The translations under genes were made by a program, and so were the position numbers. DNA of 64,000 bases from Temnopleurus reevesii (taxonomy: Eukaryota > Echinodermata > Echinoidea > Temnopleuroida > Temnopleuridae). Shown one piece after another: positions 23,010 through 33,955 of the stretch. The notes below the pieces were generated by a model, which was given only the letters and a program-made list of their open reading frames with translations, was not told the DNA's origin and ran no database searches. Numbering within the stretch: the first letter of the stretch is position 1; every line of letters begins with the position of its first letter. The DNA is taken from the NCBI GenBank assembly GCA_036244855.1, contig BQKZ01000272.1, forward strand, positions 110,998 through 174,997, given 5' to 3'.

Positions 23010-23432
23010 TTGCTAAATATTCATGAGGGAACGTCCCTACAATCAAGTTTCAAAGACATTGATTTTCATGAATATACCAACCAGTTGCTTTCTCAAGAAA
23101 TCTTCCCAAAAGAAGTATCCAACACACGCTTTATGTTGTGGAACTTTCCTGCTGTTTCTATTTGTAGACTCATAATGAGCAGGAAGTCTAGCCTTTCAAT
23201 CACTTGTATCTTACAAACCTCAAAGTTCAAAACTTGTTTACTAACGAGAATATAATCCTCTTCTAATTGCAAAAGCTTATTTTTGAAATCCATACTCGCC
23301 TTATTTGGGAACATGCCAAAGCACTCTGAAAAGCAAAAAAAAATGTATCTCTATGGACACACAGTCACGTACAAGGAAGATACACACAGTAATTGCATCG
23401 ATATTCTTTTTTATTCCTTCCATATTTTCCAG

Positions 23433-23494
23433 AGTGACAAGAGCCAACGGGTATCGTTGCATAAAGAAATCCTGACGTCACAACAGTTGAAAAG
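23433..23494 (+). CDS. Candidate internal exon
   Basis: A very strong acceptor (TTTTATTCCTTCCATATTTTCCAG-type tract) ends at 23432. The next 62 bases are open in one frame, reading SDKSQRVSLHKEILTSQQLK, up to a fair donor AAAAG|gtatcc. If the donor is not used, the frame continues to TAG at 23546 and it would be a terminal exon. Hydrophilic, mixed composition. Phase 0 at the start, two bases left at the end. No family recognised. Confidence 0.28.
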
Positions 23495-23546
23495 GTATCC
23501 TATCATTGTTAATTTTACAGAAGAATATGTCTCGATGAAACTCTAG

Positions 23547-25855
23547 CATATATGGTTCAGTTCAATATCATCCTCTGACTACCATTACTTAGTGAAAACA
23601 CTGACAATTTTCCAGCATTTGAGACCAAGACCTTGCATTCATACTTCTAGGATAGTCACAATGAAGGAAGAAAAATGAATTTGAATATTTAAATTTGCAG
23701 TTGTTCGGAAAATAGAGTTTATGACATAAAATGCATGTTAGTCAGTCTCCATCTCCTGCTAATTCAGTAATATATAACAAAAACAAAGGACAATAATTCA
23801 GGTTAATAGCAGAACCCCACTACCCTACAAATATAGGAAGTAATGTTCATTAAGTGATTAACTAATATATCCAACAGCCCAGTCCTTTAGGCGCCATTCT
23901 CGGCCTGTCTTACACAAAGTTCCAAAAGTATCAACCACATACAAACAGATTTCTATAATTCAATATGAAGAATTGCAAAGTTAGGATTGGTTTTGCTGGT
24001 TTGAAATGAAGAAAATGCTAAATATAGGCCTGTTTTAGGCCTGCTTTACAAGAGCCCTGCTCACTTCATCAGTTTATAAAATACTCCATCAGCTTACGAA
24101 GTAGCCTTTGGGACTGAAGATAGTGACTGTCTATGCTTGTGTATGACAGGCAATTCAAATTTCTATTGGAATTGGTGTGTACTGACAAAATATATAGGTG
24201 CACATCAAAAGGAAAAAAATTGCACATATGAGCCAGTGTTGGCTTAATTTTACCAAAATAAGTAATGATATAATTGATATGTCAATTCTATTCCAGTTGA
24301 AAACGAAATTAGATATTCTGAGAGTCACTTCATTTTCTGTTCAATGCATTCAAAACAACCTTAATGATGTTACATAATCTTGCACAGGAGGGAGGTTACC
24401 CGTCTTTAATCTCTGGCTTTGAAATTAGATTAGGAAATGAAAGAAAGTTAAACTTGAGGTACAACCAGTTAAAAAATCATCAATATCCACTGAAAATAGA
24501 TCCTGCCAATTCCACATCCAAGTTCAGAGGAAAGGAATATGAATGAAATCCACTTTTCAAGATGTGTGTAGGTGAATGGCCTCTAGCCTGGCTCTCAGGA
24601 AGTAAGGCTAAATTAAAGCAGAAGCTTTCAATGTTGAATGTCAAATGTGATTTCTGGATGCATCTCAAGGTTAGGAGGGCCTGGCTCTCTCCCTGTCTCC
24701 ATGGTCTCAGGAAAGTAGGAAGCTCTTGCAAAACTTCACGTACAGGGACTTCATATTAGCTCTATATTGGGAATGTTATCATTATCCCTTCGGAATTAAA
24801 AACAAGTGGCTTGAGAAACATTCACATTTGGTATAATTTCTAAATATCCAATTCAGCATTACAACAATACAATAAAGTATCAATACATGATTTACATAGT
24901 TCCTTTTCATCAGAAATCCCTAATTGCTCTACAATGTATCATAATGCCTTTGCCTCAGCAGTTTTTCTTTGTTTCAGAAATAAATTCCCACCAGATACTA
25001 ATTCACCTTATCTCGGTCAAGTACAAGTACAGCAAAACGTCATCAATGACATTTGAAGAATGACCCTCTGGTTAAAGGCAAAAGCTAGAACCTCTACACC
25101 ACTTTGTTTCCACATGAGAAGAGAGAATTTGAGAAAGGAGCTTTGAGATAATTGTGAATCTCCAAATTGTCGATATTTACCATTCATTTCCAAGAATACA
25201 GAAATTATCTAAAATATCTTCCCCTCATACATTTTAAAACTCTCAAATTAAAAGCAATCATATTAAGGTTGAAATATCGATAAATAAGAAATAGCCTTAC
25301 ATTTCAAAGTTGGCTTCCACAATCAAAGCTTTACGTTTGCTTAAAATGCCAATATGAAAACAAAACCATGAGCAAGTTGCAGGGCAACAAATGAAAGAAG
25401 GGTAAATAAATGCTTGGGTGTCTAAAAGCTTGGATTTGATAAACTTTATATTTCAACATACATGATAATTGCTTCATAACAAGTCTTATCTACCGTGTTT
25501 AAATTCTAAATGGAGGATTGGTGTGGTCTATAATGTGAATTCAGCCTAACCCTCTTCTCCTTTCACTTCCATACTCTACGTCACATCACGAGAAGTTAGT
25601 ACGAAATTAGATATAATACAGGTCACGCAAGTTCCAGCAGCTTCCTAGGAAATTTTTCACTTCCAGGGAAAGTTTGGATGATATGAGATGGATGATTGAT
25701 AAGGGAAAGGGAAGGATTAAGGCAGGAAAGTAGAGAGGAAGAGGAGAGAAGGGAGAGGTGATGGGTGAGGCTTGCAGAGAGGTGCATTGCACCTGCTATT
25801 AATAAATGTTTATAAACACAACACCAGCCATGATGATGATGATTATAATGATGAT

Positions 25856-25856
<1 letters not shown>
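23547..25856. other. AT-rich non-coding stretch
   Basis: A frame at 24390-24452 (EGGYPSLISGFEIRL) follows GCACAG but has a weak tract. Region 24560-24740 repeats GCCTGGCTCTC twice and is slightly G+C-richer. Nothing firm. Confidence 0.25.

Positions 25857-25901
<45 letters not shown>
25857..25901 (+). repeat. (ATA)n microsatellite
   Basis: About 15 near-perfect AAT/ATA units, preceded by imperfect GATGAT and GATTAT units from 25832. Such arrays often mark SINE or LINE 3' ends, but no element body is recognisable upstream. Confidence 0.85.
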
Positions 25902-26281
25902 GTAATGGTGATCGATCCCCTACCGATCAATTCTCTGAAAATGGTCTGTCCAAAACTTTTTTAAAAACTTTTCTTTAACCTAAAGATTTTGCAGAAACTT
26001 AATACACTGGGGTGTCAAATAAGATCTTAAAAGTCATTTTTATTGATTGACTTTTTTTACCTTCTGAATCTTGTTTGACACTTAGGGGAATTTTTTTAAC
26101 TGACTGAGCATTTTGTTCAAAACTGTCATTACGTGAACAAACAATTAATGTCATTTTGGGCCTTACTTTAGGTGCTATTAGCCCCACTTCGTAATCATTG
26201 GCATAGCTTTGAACTCGAGGTTCAACCACTTGACAGAGAATCCAAAGCTCTACAATGGTCACAAAATACAGGATCATTTTT

Positions 26282-26696
26282 AGCCCAAGTAAAGTTTTGG
26301 TATAAGCGAATATTTTTGTCTCCAGATTTTGTTTTCAAAACGGTATCTTGAATATACTGCAAAAAAAAGATTGTGTGAAAAATGAATGAGTTTTGGTAAA
26401 GTTATAACCTAAAATGTGCAGAATATCTCAGTGTTACATAACCTGACACTTATTCAATATTTTCTTTTGTGATAAAAGGACACCTTCTCGAGCAGAGAAT
26501 CAAATGAACATTTCAGAAGTTAATTTTCATGTATACATTTTTATAATTCTTTTGTCAAATCTTAGAAATTTTCAAACAGAATCAGTTGGTAAAAAAATTA
26601 TGCTTTGGTCTCAAAATGTGTGTTAAGATACATTGTCATGATAAACATCCCGTAGAATTCACATTTCTTAATCGTTAACAAAACTGTACTTGGGCT
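26282..26696. mobile_element. Miniature element, inverted copy 2 of the 7169 family
   Basis: Ends AGCCCAAGTAAAGTTTTGG and (inverted) AGCCCAAGTACAGTTTTG match those of the element at 7169-7672. Inner sequence matches in opposite orientation: the right end here (GATTAAGAAATGTGAATT, inverted) corresponds to the left end there, and GTTATAACCTAAAATGTG matches the inverted GTTATAACCTAAAGTGTG. Flanks are TTTT and CTAA, consistent with decay of TTAA (or TA). It is about 90 bp shorter, so internal deletions separate the copies. Confidence 0.7.
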
Positions 26697-26863
26697 CTAA
26701 ACTACATGTATCATGATTTTTTTGTGAAAAATGAGAAATTTCAAATGTAAAATTTCAAAAACAATACGCCCACAAGTAGCGATTATATATTTTTAAAAGT
26801 TATGCACTTTGCAAAATCAGTTTATAAGGGTGAGGCTTATTTTCTTCCTATCTCCCTCTCCCT

Positions 26864-26868
<5 letters not shown>

Positions 26869-26898
<30 letters not shown>
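26869..26898 (+). repeat. (CT)n microsatellite
   Basis: Thirty bases of CT repeat after a longer pyrimidine-rich lead-in (26841-26868). Confidence 0.9.
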
Positions 26899-26905
<7 letters not shown>

Positions 26906-28738
26906 ACATAAACATGCAAACTCTCTGAATTTGGATATAATTTAAATCATACTCATTGACAAGATTCACTTCCTCAATTTGTTAAGGTTTCATTTCCTGA
27001 TTTGAAATATGAAAATTACCGCGTGATAAGAAACTAACAATATTCAGGAATAGGCCTATAATTTCAGGAAGAGATAATGAAAGTTTGTTTACAGTTACGC
27101 AGTATGAATTTGATTCCAAGTTTCTGTTTCAGTTTGAGGGGAAAAAGCATAATCAATATATTGGATTAATATTGAAGCTTAGAAAGTGAATTTTAAAGCA
27201 AATCAATAATAAAAGAAAGATAAGATAATGTAAAATTCAATGTACAGAATGGATCGAGAGATGTTTTCCATTACGTCACAAATTCTGTCAAAGTTACCAA
27301 CACATTGAACCCCATTAGCAAGTAATAGCTTTTGACACGTTTGAATAGATTCTCAAATTCTCCTTAGAGTTTCAATTTGTTCAGTACTCTTATTTGTATT
27401 ACTTTACTGGGAGCACACTACATAAAATCATGATTATTTGCTGTATTTTTTGGGAAAAAATAAAGGGTGGTGCCCCTTTAGCCTCTAAAAGCTATTTCCA
27501 TAATTTACTAGATCATTAATAGATCATTATCTATTTAAAGATCCTCAACTGAACTCCACACATCTCTAACGATAATCATCTGGGGGATTACACAGGGGTA
27601 TTAGAACCAGATCTTCATTTCTATGGTAATGAAAGATAAAGTTTAGTTTGATTAAATTGAATCATTCTTAAATGTAATTGGAAATAAGTTGAAATAATCC
27701 GAAAATTACGAGATGATGAAGAAAAATGCATACAAAAGAGGGAGGTACTTTAACTAATAAAAAAAGTATTCACTAATTTCTTGGGCAAGTGCCAAGTTTG
27801 TATTAGCAAAGTCCACAGAAATGATTGATAAAATACTATTTCAGTAGCCACTGAGCTGGCAAAAACAAAGTAATGAAGAAAACAGATCTTCATAATTCTT
27901 AACGAAAATTATTTTGTAGACAGATGGCTTAGTTAAGATTTGCACAATATTTATAGCAATTACCTCCCAAGTGAATAACAAATTAAGTCAATACATTACC
28001 AGTAAGTTTGCATAAGTGTATTTCAAGACTTTATCAGGAATAATAATAGTGATATAATGACACATCAATCAAACAAATGAAACAAAAATTGTTTTTAAAA
28101 GTATTAGGGCAAAAGTGATGATTGTGTCATAATAAGAGACATTGCTTATTTTTCTAAATTAGTAAGCATTGGAGTGGTTCAGCAACAAAAACCCACATGA
28201 ATTAATATATATTCCAAATTAATAGTGAGATTGTTTATAGGTGAACAGAAAGTTAAACTCCATTTATTTTTCTCCCTATTGGATAGTGAGTTTATGAAGA
28301 AAAAGTTAATTTGAAGCAGTTTATGAAATGGTTTTTTTAAGCCCAATCCTCTCCGATCCAAAACAACTGATCATTTATGACCCCCACACAAATTTTTTTG
28401 TTGTCTTCCAAGAATCAATAAATATGGCCAAAATCCAAAGTTTTTTTTTCACCTAAAAATCATGCTTGAAATATTTCAATTCATATGTAGCCTGAAAAGT
28501 CAGTTAGAAAGGTACTCAGGATTTTCTTGACCTTATGAATATTACTTTACGTATGGAATATGCTCAAAAAAGAAAAAAAAAAACGAACTGGAAACCTCTT
28601 TTCCATCTCACAGACCCTATTAAAAGTGAATCTCATAAGAGAGATAAACGCTAAAATGTTTCCATTTATTGAGTGATTTTGCCTAAATCTATGTACTTAC
28701 TTTTCATCAGTAATTCCCTTTCCTTTAATGACTAACAG
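26899..28738. other. AT-rich non-coding stretch
   Basis: No gene seen. At its right edge a good plus-strand acceptor (CCTTTCCTTTAATGACTAACAG, ending 28738) coincides with the sharp rise in G+C of the next island. On the minus strand there is an AATAAA (28670-28665) and a donor-like AAAA|gtaagt (28702). Confidence 0.3.
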
Positions 28739-29087
28739 ATCCCTTGAGGATGCAGGAAGTTTGATCAGCAACCAATGACACTGGACCCTGGACTCTGGAT
28801 CAGAACCTGACTGGATGACCTCTGCTAGGTAATGCCAGATCTTGGATCACATTAAGAACTCATTGATTCTCAGTAAGTACTGGATCCTGGACCACAGATC
28901 AATATCTGAGCAGGTGATCACCATTCAGCAGTTCAGAGACCTTAGATCCTCCATGGATAGACCAAGCTGAATGGTAGGTAGAGAGAATATCACCGTGGAG
29001 ACTCTAGATTCTTGGTGGTAGACCACAGTGGCAGATGATGGAATTGTGTCACAATGGAGATGCTGTCCTCCATTGTATCACCACTGG
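28739..29087 (-). pseudogene. 3' part of repeat-bearing exon: untranslated or decayed copy
   Basis: G+C-rich sequence continuous with 29088-29416. It carries a second, broken copy of the repeat in that exon. Read on the minus strand, LTSGDTMEDSI and QFHHLPLWSTTKNLE (about 29091-29005) correspond to LTSGDTMKDG and QSHHLSLCSTIKDP of the first copy. The second copy lies in another frame, has TGA where the first has TCA, and ends in a stop. A shorter third piece (CTGTGGTC...GATCCAG, inverted) lies near 28880. If gene B is real this is its 3' untranslated region, ending at the AATAAA at 28670-28665. All plus-strand frames from the acceptor at 28738 hit stops quickly. Confidence 0.4.
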
Positions 29088-29416
29088 TCAACATGGATCA
29101 TGTGGAAGGCTCCTGACACTCTGGATCCTCCATGGAAAGACCAAGCTGGGTGGCTGGGGATGAAAAAGCTTCTTTCCTGGTCCACATGGAGGACGTATTG
29201 GAGTTCTCAAGATGAGAAGATACACTGGATCCTTGATGGTTGAACACAGTGACAGATGATGAGACTGTGTCCCGTCCTTCATCGTATCACCACTGGTCAA
29301 CCGGGATGATGTGGTAGACTTCTCAAGAGTCTCTGGATCTTGGGTGGTAGACCACAGTGATACCAACGTCCCATCAATGTCAAGACCACAAGGGGCTTCC
29401 CCTGCAGAGAGGCGAC
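29088..29416 (-). CDS. Candidate terminal exon with internal repeat (gene B)
   Basis: A minus-strand frame open for 108 codons to a stop at 29090-29088. The G+C-rich block begins sharply near the acceptor GAAACACAG (29417). The translation starts RLSAGEAPCGLDIDGTLVSL and is Ser/Thr-rich (STTSSRLTSGDTMKDG). The motif LWSTTQDPE recurs as LCSTIKDPV about 35 residues later, so the protein carries an internal imperfect repeat. Two bases precede the first full codon, matching the single base left by the exon at 33844-33891. Function unknown. An alternative is a non-coding transcript of the opposite strand: a plus-strand AATAAA lies near 29428. Confidence 0.35.
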
Positions 29417-29429
29417 CTGTGTTTCAATA

Positions 29430-29640
29430 ATAAAATGGAGAAGAAGGAAAATATAGTAATTTGGTAGATGAGGGTGTTCCCCTGACTAGATGCCATGTAC
29501 ATGAGTTGAGAACACAGTTAAAAAAATATCAATGGCATTTACTGACATACATTTGGGTGGTTATGTGTTTGTTTGGTGGTAAAAAAAATATAAGGATTAA
29601 TTGGGTAGGTGGGGTGTTCCCCGACAGGGGCGCTTGAGGT
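29430..29640 (+). repeat. Imperfect direct duplication
   Basis: AAAATATAGTAATTTGGTAG plus GGGTGTTCCCC (29446-29480) is echoed by AAAATATAAGGATTAATTGG plus GGGTGTTCCCC (29584-29620), about 137 bases apart. It suggests local duplication beside the repeat-bearing exon. Confidence 0.5.
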
Positions 29641-31103
29641 TTGATATCAGAGTTACTTGATAAGAGAAGGTAAAAGAGAATAGAAAGGGAAGAAGTTAAG
29701 CTAGATAGATAGATAAAAAAATAGAGCATGGAGGGAGGGAGTACAAAAAATGTGGAAATGGATATGGACGTTCACCACATGACTGTGAAAAAGTGATCTT
29801 TTTCAATGAGATGCGTAAAGAAAATGAAATTCTTGGTATCAAAACATTGTGGGTACACCACTTGATGCAAGGTATGATACCGCTCATCATGCGGCCTGCC
29901 TACATGGAGTCTGATAAAAAGTCAAGGATATTCCAGCCGATATTCCCTAAAATATTTAACAACTAAAGAAACAACGGGGATCAGCAACAAAAAAATGCCT
30001 GTATATGTGATTAAGTTGTGTTTTTATGCAAGGTATTAACCCTGCTGAGGTCAAATGAATAAGGAACACAAAAATCTATTTGACTATACACATTTTGCAT
30101 TTGCGTTAAAAAGAAACTATTTGAACTAAAAGAAGTTTGGCTTGAACTTAACATCTTTAGTGGGGAAGGGAGGGTTATTTTGTTCTGATTTTTATCTCAA
30201 AAGTTAAAAGTCGATTACCAGAGATGTACATTTCTGTTCCCAGCCTGCTCGAACTGGCTGCCATAATGATAATGTCTCCATAGAGATAACATTGACCCAA
30301 TTGATTAAATCATTTATATTTGACCATTCCATTTGAGCTCATTAGATTAAGACTAATATGAACAGATCATTAGCATAATGAGATGAGACAAAAAAACAAA
30401 ACATGGGGTTGATTACATAATGATGTGCCCTTGATTTGAGCATTCACCCTTAATAAAGTCCAATCTTTCACCCATGTCGTATCAAGTTTCTAAGAACAGC
30501 ATAATCACTAGCCTAACAAAAGCACATACTGAATCAATTAGGTCCAAGATTAAATTGATGGCACTGTTTACATACTTATAGAGGGGAATGAGCTAAAAAG
30601 CAGAAAATAACATGAAAGATGTAACAGAACGAAGTAGAGGGGGTATTATTCTTACACACTTACTCACTAAAAACAAAAAAAGAATCCATTTTCAATTCCT
30701 CCACAACAAAGTAATACTGCTATCAGCTGAAGATAGCAAACTCTTGAATCAAACCTTGAAATCCAGAATAAACAAAAATCAAACAGTTTGGGGAAAAGCA
30801 AAATAGAATTGTCCATAATCAAGATTTAGTAAACCACAAAAAAACCATAATTCATTGTAAATTATCTGAAGGTAACAAATCTTAAAAGTGGATAGAAATG
30901 ATAATTTTGTATTATATTAAAATTTACTATAGGGTCAATGGCATTTTAATTAGGAAAGGCACCCTTCCTTTTTGCAATTACAGGAAGTTGCCCTAAATAA
31001 ATCTACCAGCATGTATCCTTGATTAAGTTGAAGAACTGAATTATTTAGTTCGACCTCAAATTTCCAAATGTAATGTTTTTCAATTTCATAATGGCTGCCA
31101 CTT
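29641..31103. other. AT-rich non-coding stretch
   Basis: Nothing supported. GATA units at 29701-29715 and undistinguished AT-rich DNA. Confidence 0.3.
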
Positions 31104-31106
31104 CTA

Positions 31107-31232
31107 GGGCCTGTAACATAGAAGATGCAATTAAACTTACGATAAATATTTATCGTAAGTCTATGGCAAAGTGTGTACCAAAGAGATGCAATTAATCGCA
31201 AAATTAATTGTATCTCTTTATGTTACAGGCCC
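31107..31232. mobile_element. Foldback miniature element (126 bp)
   Basis: GGGCCTGTAACATA at the left pairs with TATGTTACAGGCCC at the right, and the pairing continues through GATGCAATTAA versus TTAATTGTATC. Each end abuts CTA (31104-31106 and 31233-31235), a 3-bp duplication. GGG ends with a 3-bp T/A-containing target suggest PIF/Harbinger. Inside is a perfect 26-bp palindrome (31135-31160, half-site ACTTACGATAAAT). The whole unit can fold almost completely. Confidence 0.75.
31135..31160. repeat. Perfect 26-bp palindrome
   Basis: ACTTACGATAAAT followed directly by its exact complement, with no loop, inside the foldback element at 31107-31232. It does not pair with the element's other half, so it is a separate symmetric unit. 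Confidence 0.85.
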
Positions 31233-31235
31233 CTA

Positions 31236-32880
31236 GACTCATGCATCATCAACTTCATGCAGAGTGTATATGAGTTCTTCATGTAATTTGTGCTGCCCCA
31301 TCCTCAAACTACACCAAATTAATTTAACAAGGTGTTATAACCCGGAGCAGCTGAGTCACTTGGCAGGTCCATGCTTATACATACCAAGAGCAAATCAGAA
31401 TGGTAATAAACATATCTCACGCTGACTTGTTAGAAACCCACTGTCAATCTTTATTATGAGAAGGCGCTACATTTTTCCAGGCATCAATTTGTTACTTCAT
31501 GATTGTAATTGGTATGTGTTAAATGGGTTTCACATCGCTACGTTTCTTGGAAAGTGTGAAGAGTCTTCTTGGTCTTGCTCTATTGTTTGTAAATGACCAG
31601 GGCAAAAGGAGGAAATTAACTAATTAGAAAAATTATTCCAGTGATAACTTTGGTAGAATGTTTACTACTCCCATCATATACTGGGGAATAAGGTTGTGAA
31701 ACAAATGCAAAGTCCAACCTGATTTAAACCACACAAAACAACCAAACTGTATTAACACAATAAAAATGTTCTTCCGCCTAATTGAAAGTAACATGACTTT
31801 TTATACTGAGAGTAACAAAAATATTCTATTATGTGGGTTCGCTCATGCAAAGTATGAGATAATGATGACTTTGAAACACAAGCTAGCCAGATAGTTGGTA
31901 AACAGTATTTGTAAGCATGTTACAAAACACTGTCTTTCAAAAACATGTATGTCACTTTCTATTTGGCGTAACAACTTTTTCGTGTCCAAGCATATAATGT
32001 GTTCTGGAGTGAATGATTTCAGTAATTAATCAAATTGCATCTAGATTTTAAAAAAATATGTAAACAAAAATATAAACAGATATATCTGCATTTGTTATGC
32101 ATGGCTACATTTTCATTTGAATTGAAATCTCACTTGAGAATTTATATTTTTTATTTTTAGATCATTTTATCACATTTTAGCTGTAGGTATTGATCTTAAA
32201 TTTATTTAAAAAATAGAATAGAGTTAAATGAAATCTGAGGCCTTTAGAAAATAAAAATTATTCAAGATACCAAGACTTTGGAAAAAAAAATACCATAATG
32301 AAAATGATTGAACGATTCATTTTGTGATTAGGTTAAAAAAGTGCAGCATATAAATGGAATATGTTCATGTTTATAAAATTTTCTCATATAAATTGCTTAC
32401 CGACAAAAGATAATTTCAGCAGTATGTACCTTTCAAATGGAATGTATTTTCCTTATCTCAATGTGAATTCATACAATCAATAAAAGCCCGCATCCTCTCA
32501 CCACCCCAATTAAACCTGAAACATAATGACAGAGAGAAAACACTCAGAAAGTTCTTTCACAGCAAACCTCCTATGAGATCTCAATTTATATTCCAAGCAT
32601 GCCCGCAAAACAATTTGTAATTTGAAAATGATTATGAAAATATTATTTCAAGCTCCCATGTTTCTGGAGGGGGCAAACTGATTAAGTTTGGAGCCTAAAT
32701 CATTTTTGCACTTGTGCAAACAGGGGAAAACAAGTATTTTTGCAATTATTTCTCAGTTTCTCCAGTGCAGAGAGGTCAATACCCTCTCAAATAACTGGTA
32801 AAATAGAAGCTTCAATCCTGAACAGAATCACAGACTGATCCTTTGACCAGAAACACAAGTTGCACAGAACTGCAGTGAGG
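31236..32880. other. AT-rich non-coding stretch
   Basis: Nothing recognisable; intron if gene B is real. Confidence 0.3.
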
Positions 32881-32925
32881 AAGAGAGAGAGAGAGAGAGA
32901 GAAAGAAAGAAAGAAAGAGAGAGCT
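32881..32925 (+). repeat. GA/GAAA microsatellite
   Basis: (GA) units pass into four GAAA units and back to GA. A looser purine-rich zone continues to about 33000 and resumes at 33165-33210. Confidence 0.9.
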
Positions 32926-33843
32926 AAATATGTAATTATAGAAAGTGGGAGAGAGAAGGGAGAGCTAGGTTGGGAGAGAAAAGAGAAAATAACGTGATGG
33001 AGAATGAAGGACTAATTTAAGAGTAAGAGCAGAAAAGGAAGCATAAAGTTATAAGATAAATTTGTGTAAAATTGGGCACAGAATAATGAAATAGCTTGGT
33101 TGACATGACCTAAAAGACATGCATAAAGCATAGTAAAAATGGTATAAAGCAGGTAAAAATGAGAAAGAGATAGATAGAGAGAGGAGAGGAAGGGAAAGAA
33201 AAGCAGAAAAGTGTCCTGTGTGCGAATTTGGAAATCACATGACATAAACAAAGGAGAGGTAAACCAATCAGACGTCCTGATATAGAGAAAGTGGAGAGTG
33301 ACCCCGCTCTGCTCCATTTCAAGCCCGAGGGGGTAAATCTACGCCCCTCCCCTAGCCATTCACATACCACCTGTCATTCAACTTTTCACTACAGAAATGT
33401 TGCAGGTTTCTATTTTTAAAGGAGTGTATACTTCTTGTGGAAACTCATCACTTACTATTGAAACATAGTCTTGTTTCTGTCAATTTTTTTTTTTTACATA
33501 CATGCAGTTCCTTATTACCTCAAAATTATTTGCTAAAACAATGTTGATAAGACCGATTTCTTATGAGTTGAAGTCCCAACATTATTAAAAGAGGTATTCA
33601 GAATCTTATTTACTTTATATTAAGACAGTCGGCTGGCCAGAACTTAGAGTCGTTTACTCATACTGTGGGCCATATTGGTTATCGCATTTGCGCCTTTGAG
33701 TTCATATTTGCTGGCCTGATACTGCTTCAAGAGCTTGTCAATACATTTGGTTACGGCATTTGGAACATTCAGGGCCCTAACTATAATTATCTACATCAAA
33801 ATTCATCATTTCGTGCTGGCCTCAAACAAGTCTGTGGGCTTAC

Positions 33844-33891
33844 CCCTGTGTACATGGAGGATCTGGGGTGTAAACTTGCAATGGTACGGCA
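33844..33891 (-). CDS. Candidate internal exon (gene B)
   Basis: The minus strand has a good acceptor (AATCTTTTGCATCCAG, ending 33892) and donor (CACAGGG|gtaagc). All three frames are open over 48 bases, so the frame is set only by neighbours: two bases, PYHCKFTPQILHVHR, one base. This fits the one base left by 35935-35980 and the two bases needed at 29416. The island (33640-33910) is G+C-richer than its surroundings. On the opposite strand a 96-codon frame (33665-33955, containing CGLTPVYMEDLGC) is also open, so strand is not settled. Confidence 0.28.
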
Positions 33892-33955
33892 CTGGATGCA
33901 AAAGATTCATGTTTACTTGAGTATGGAAAATTGGTATCTTCCAAAATATTTTTAA

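Noticed and set aside
28739..28840. Plus-strand coding exon from the acceptor at 28738
   Set aside because: All three frames stop within about 13 codons; only an untranslated exon is possible.
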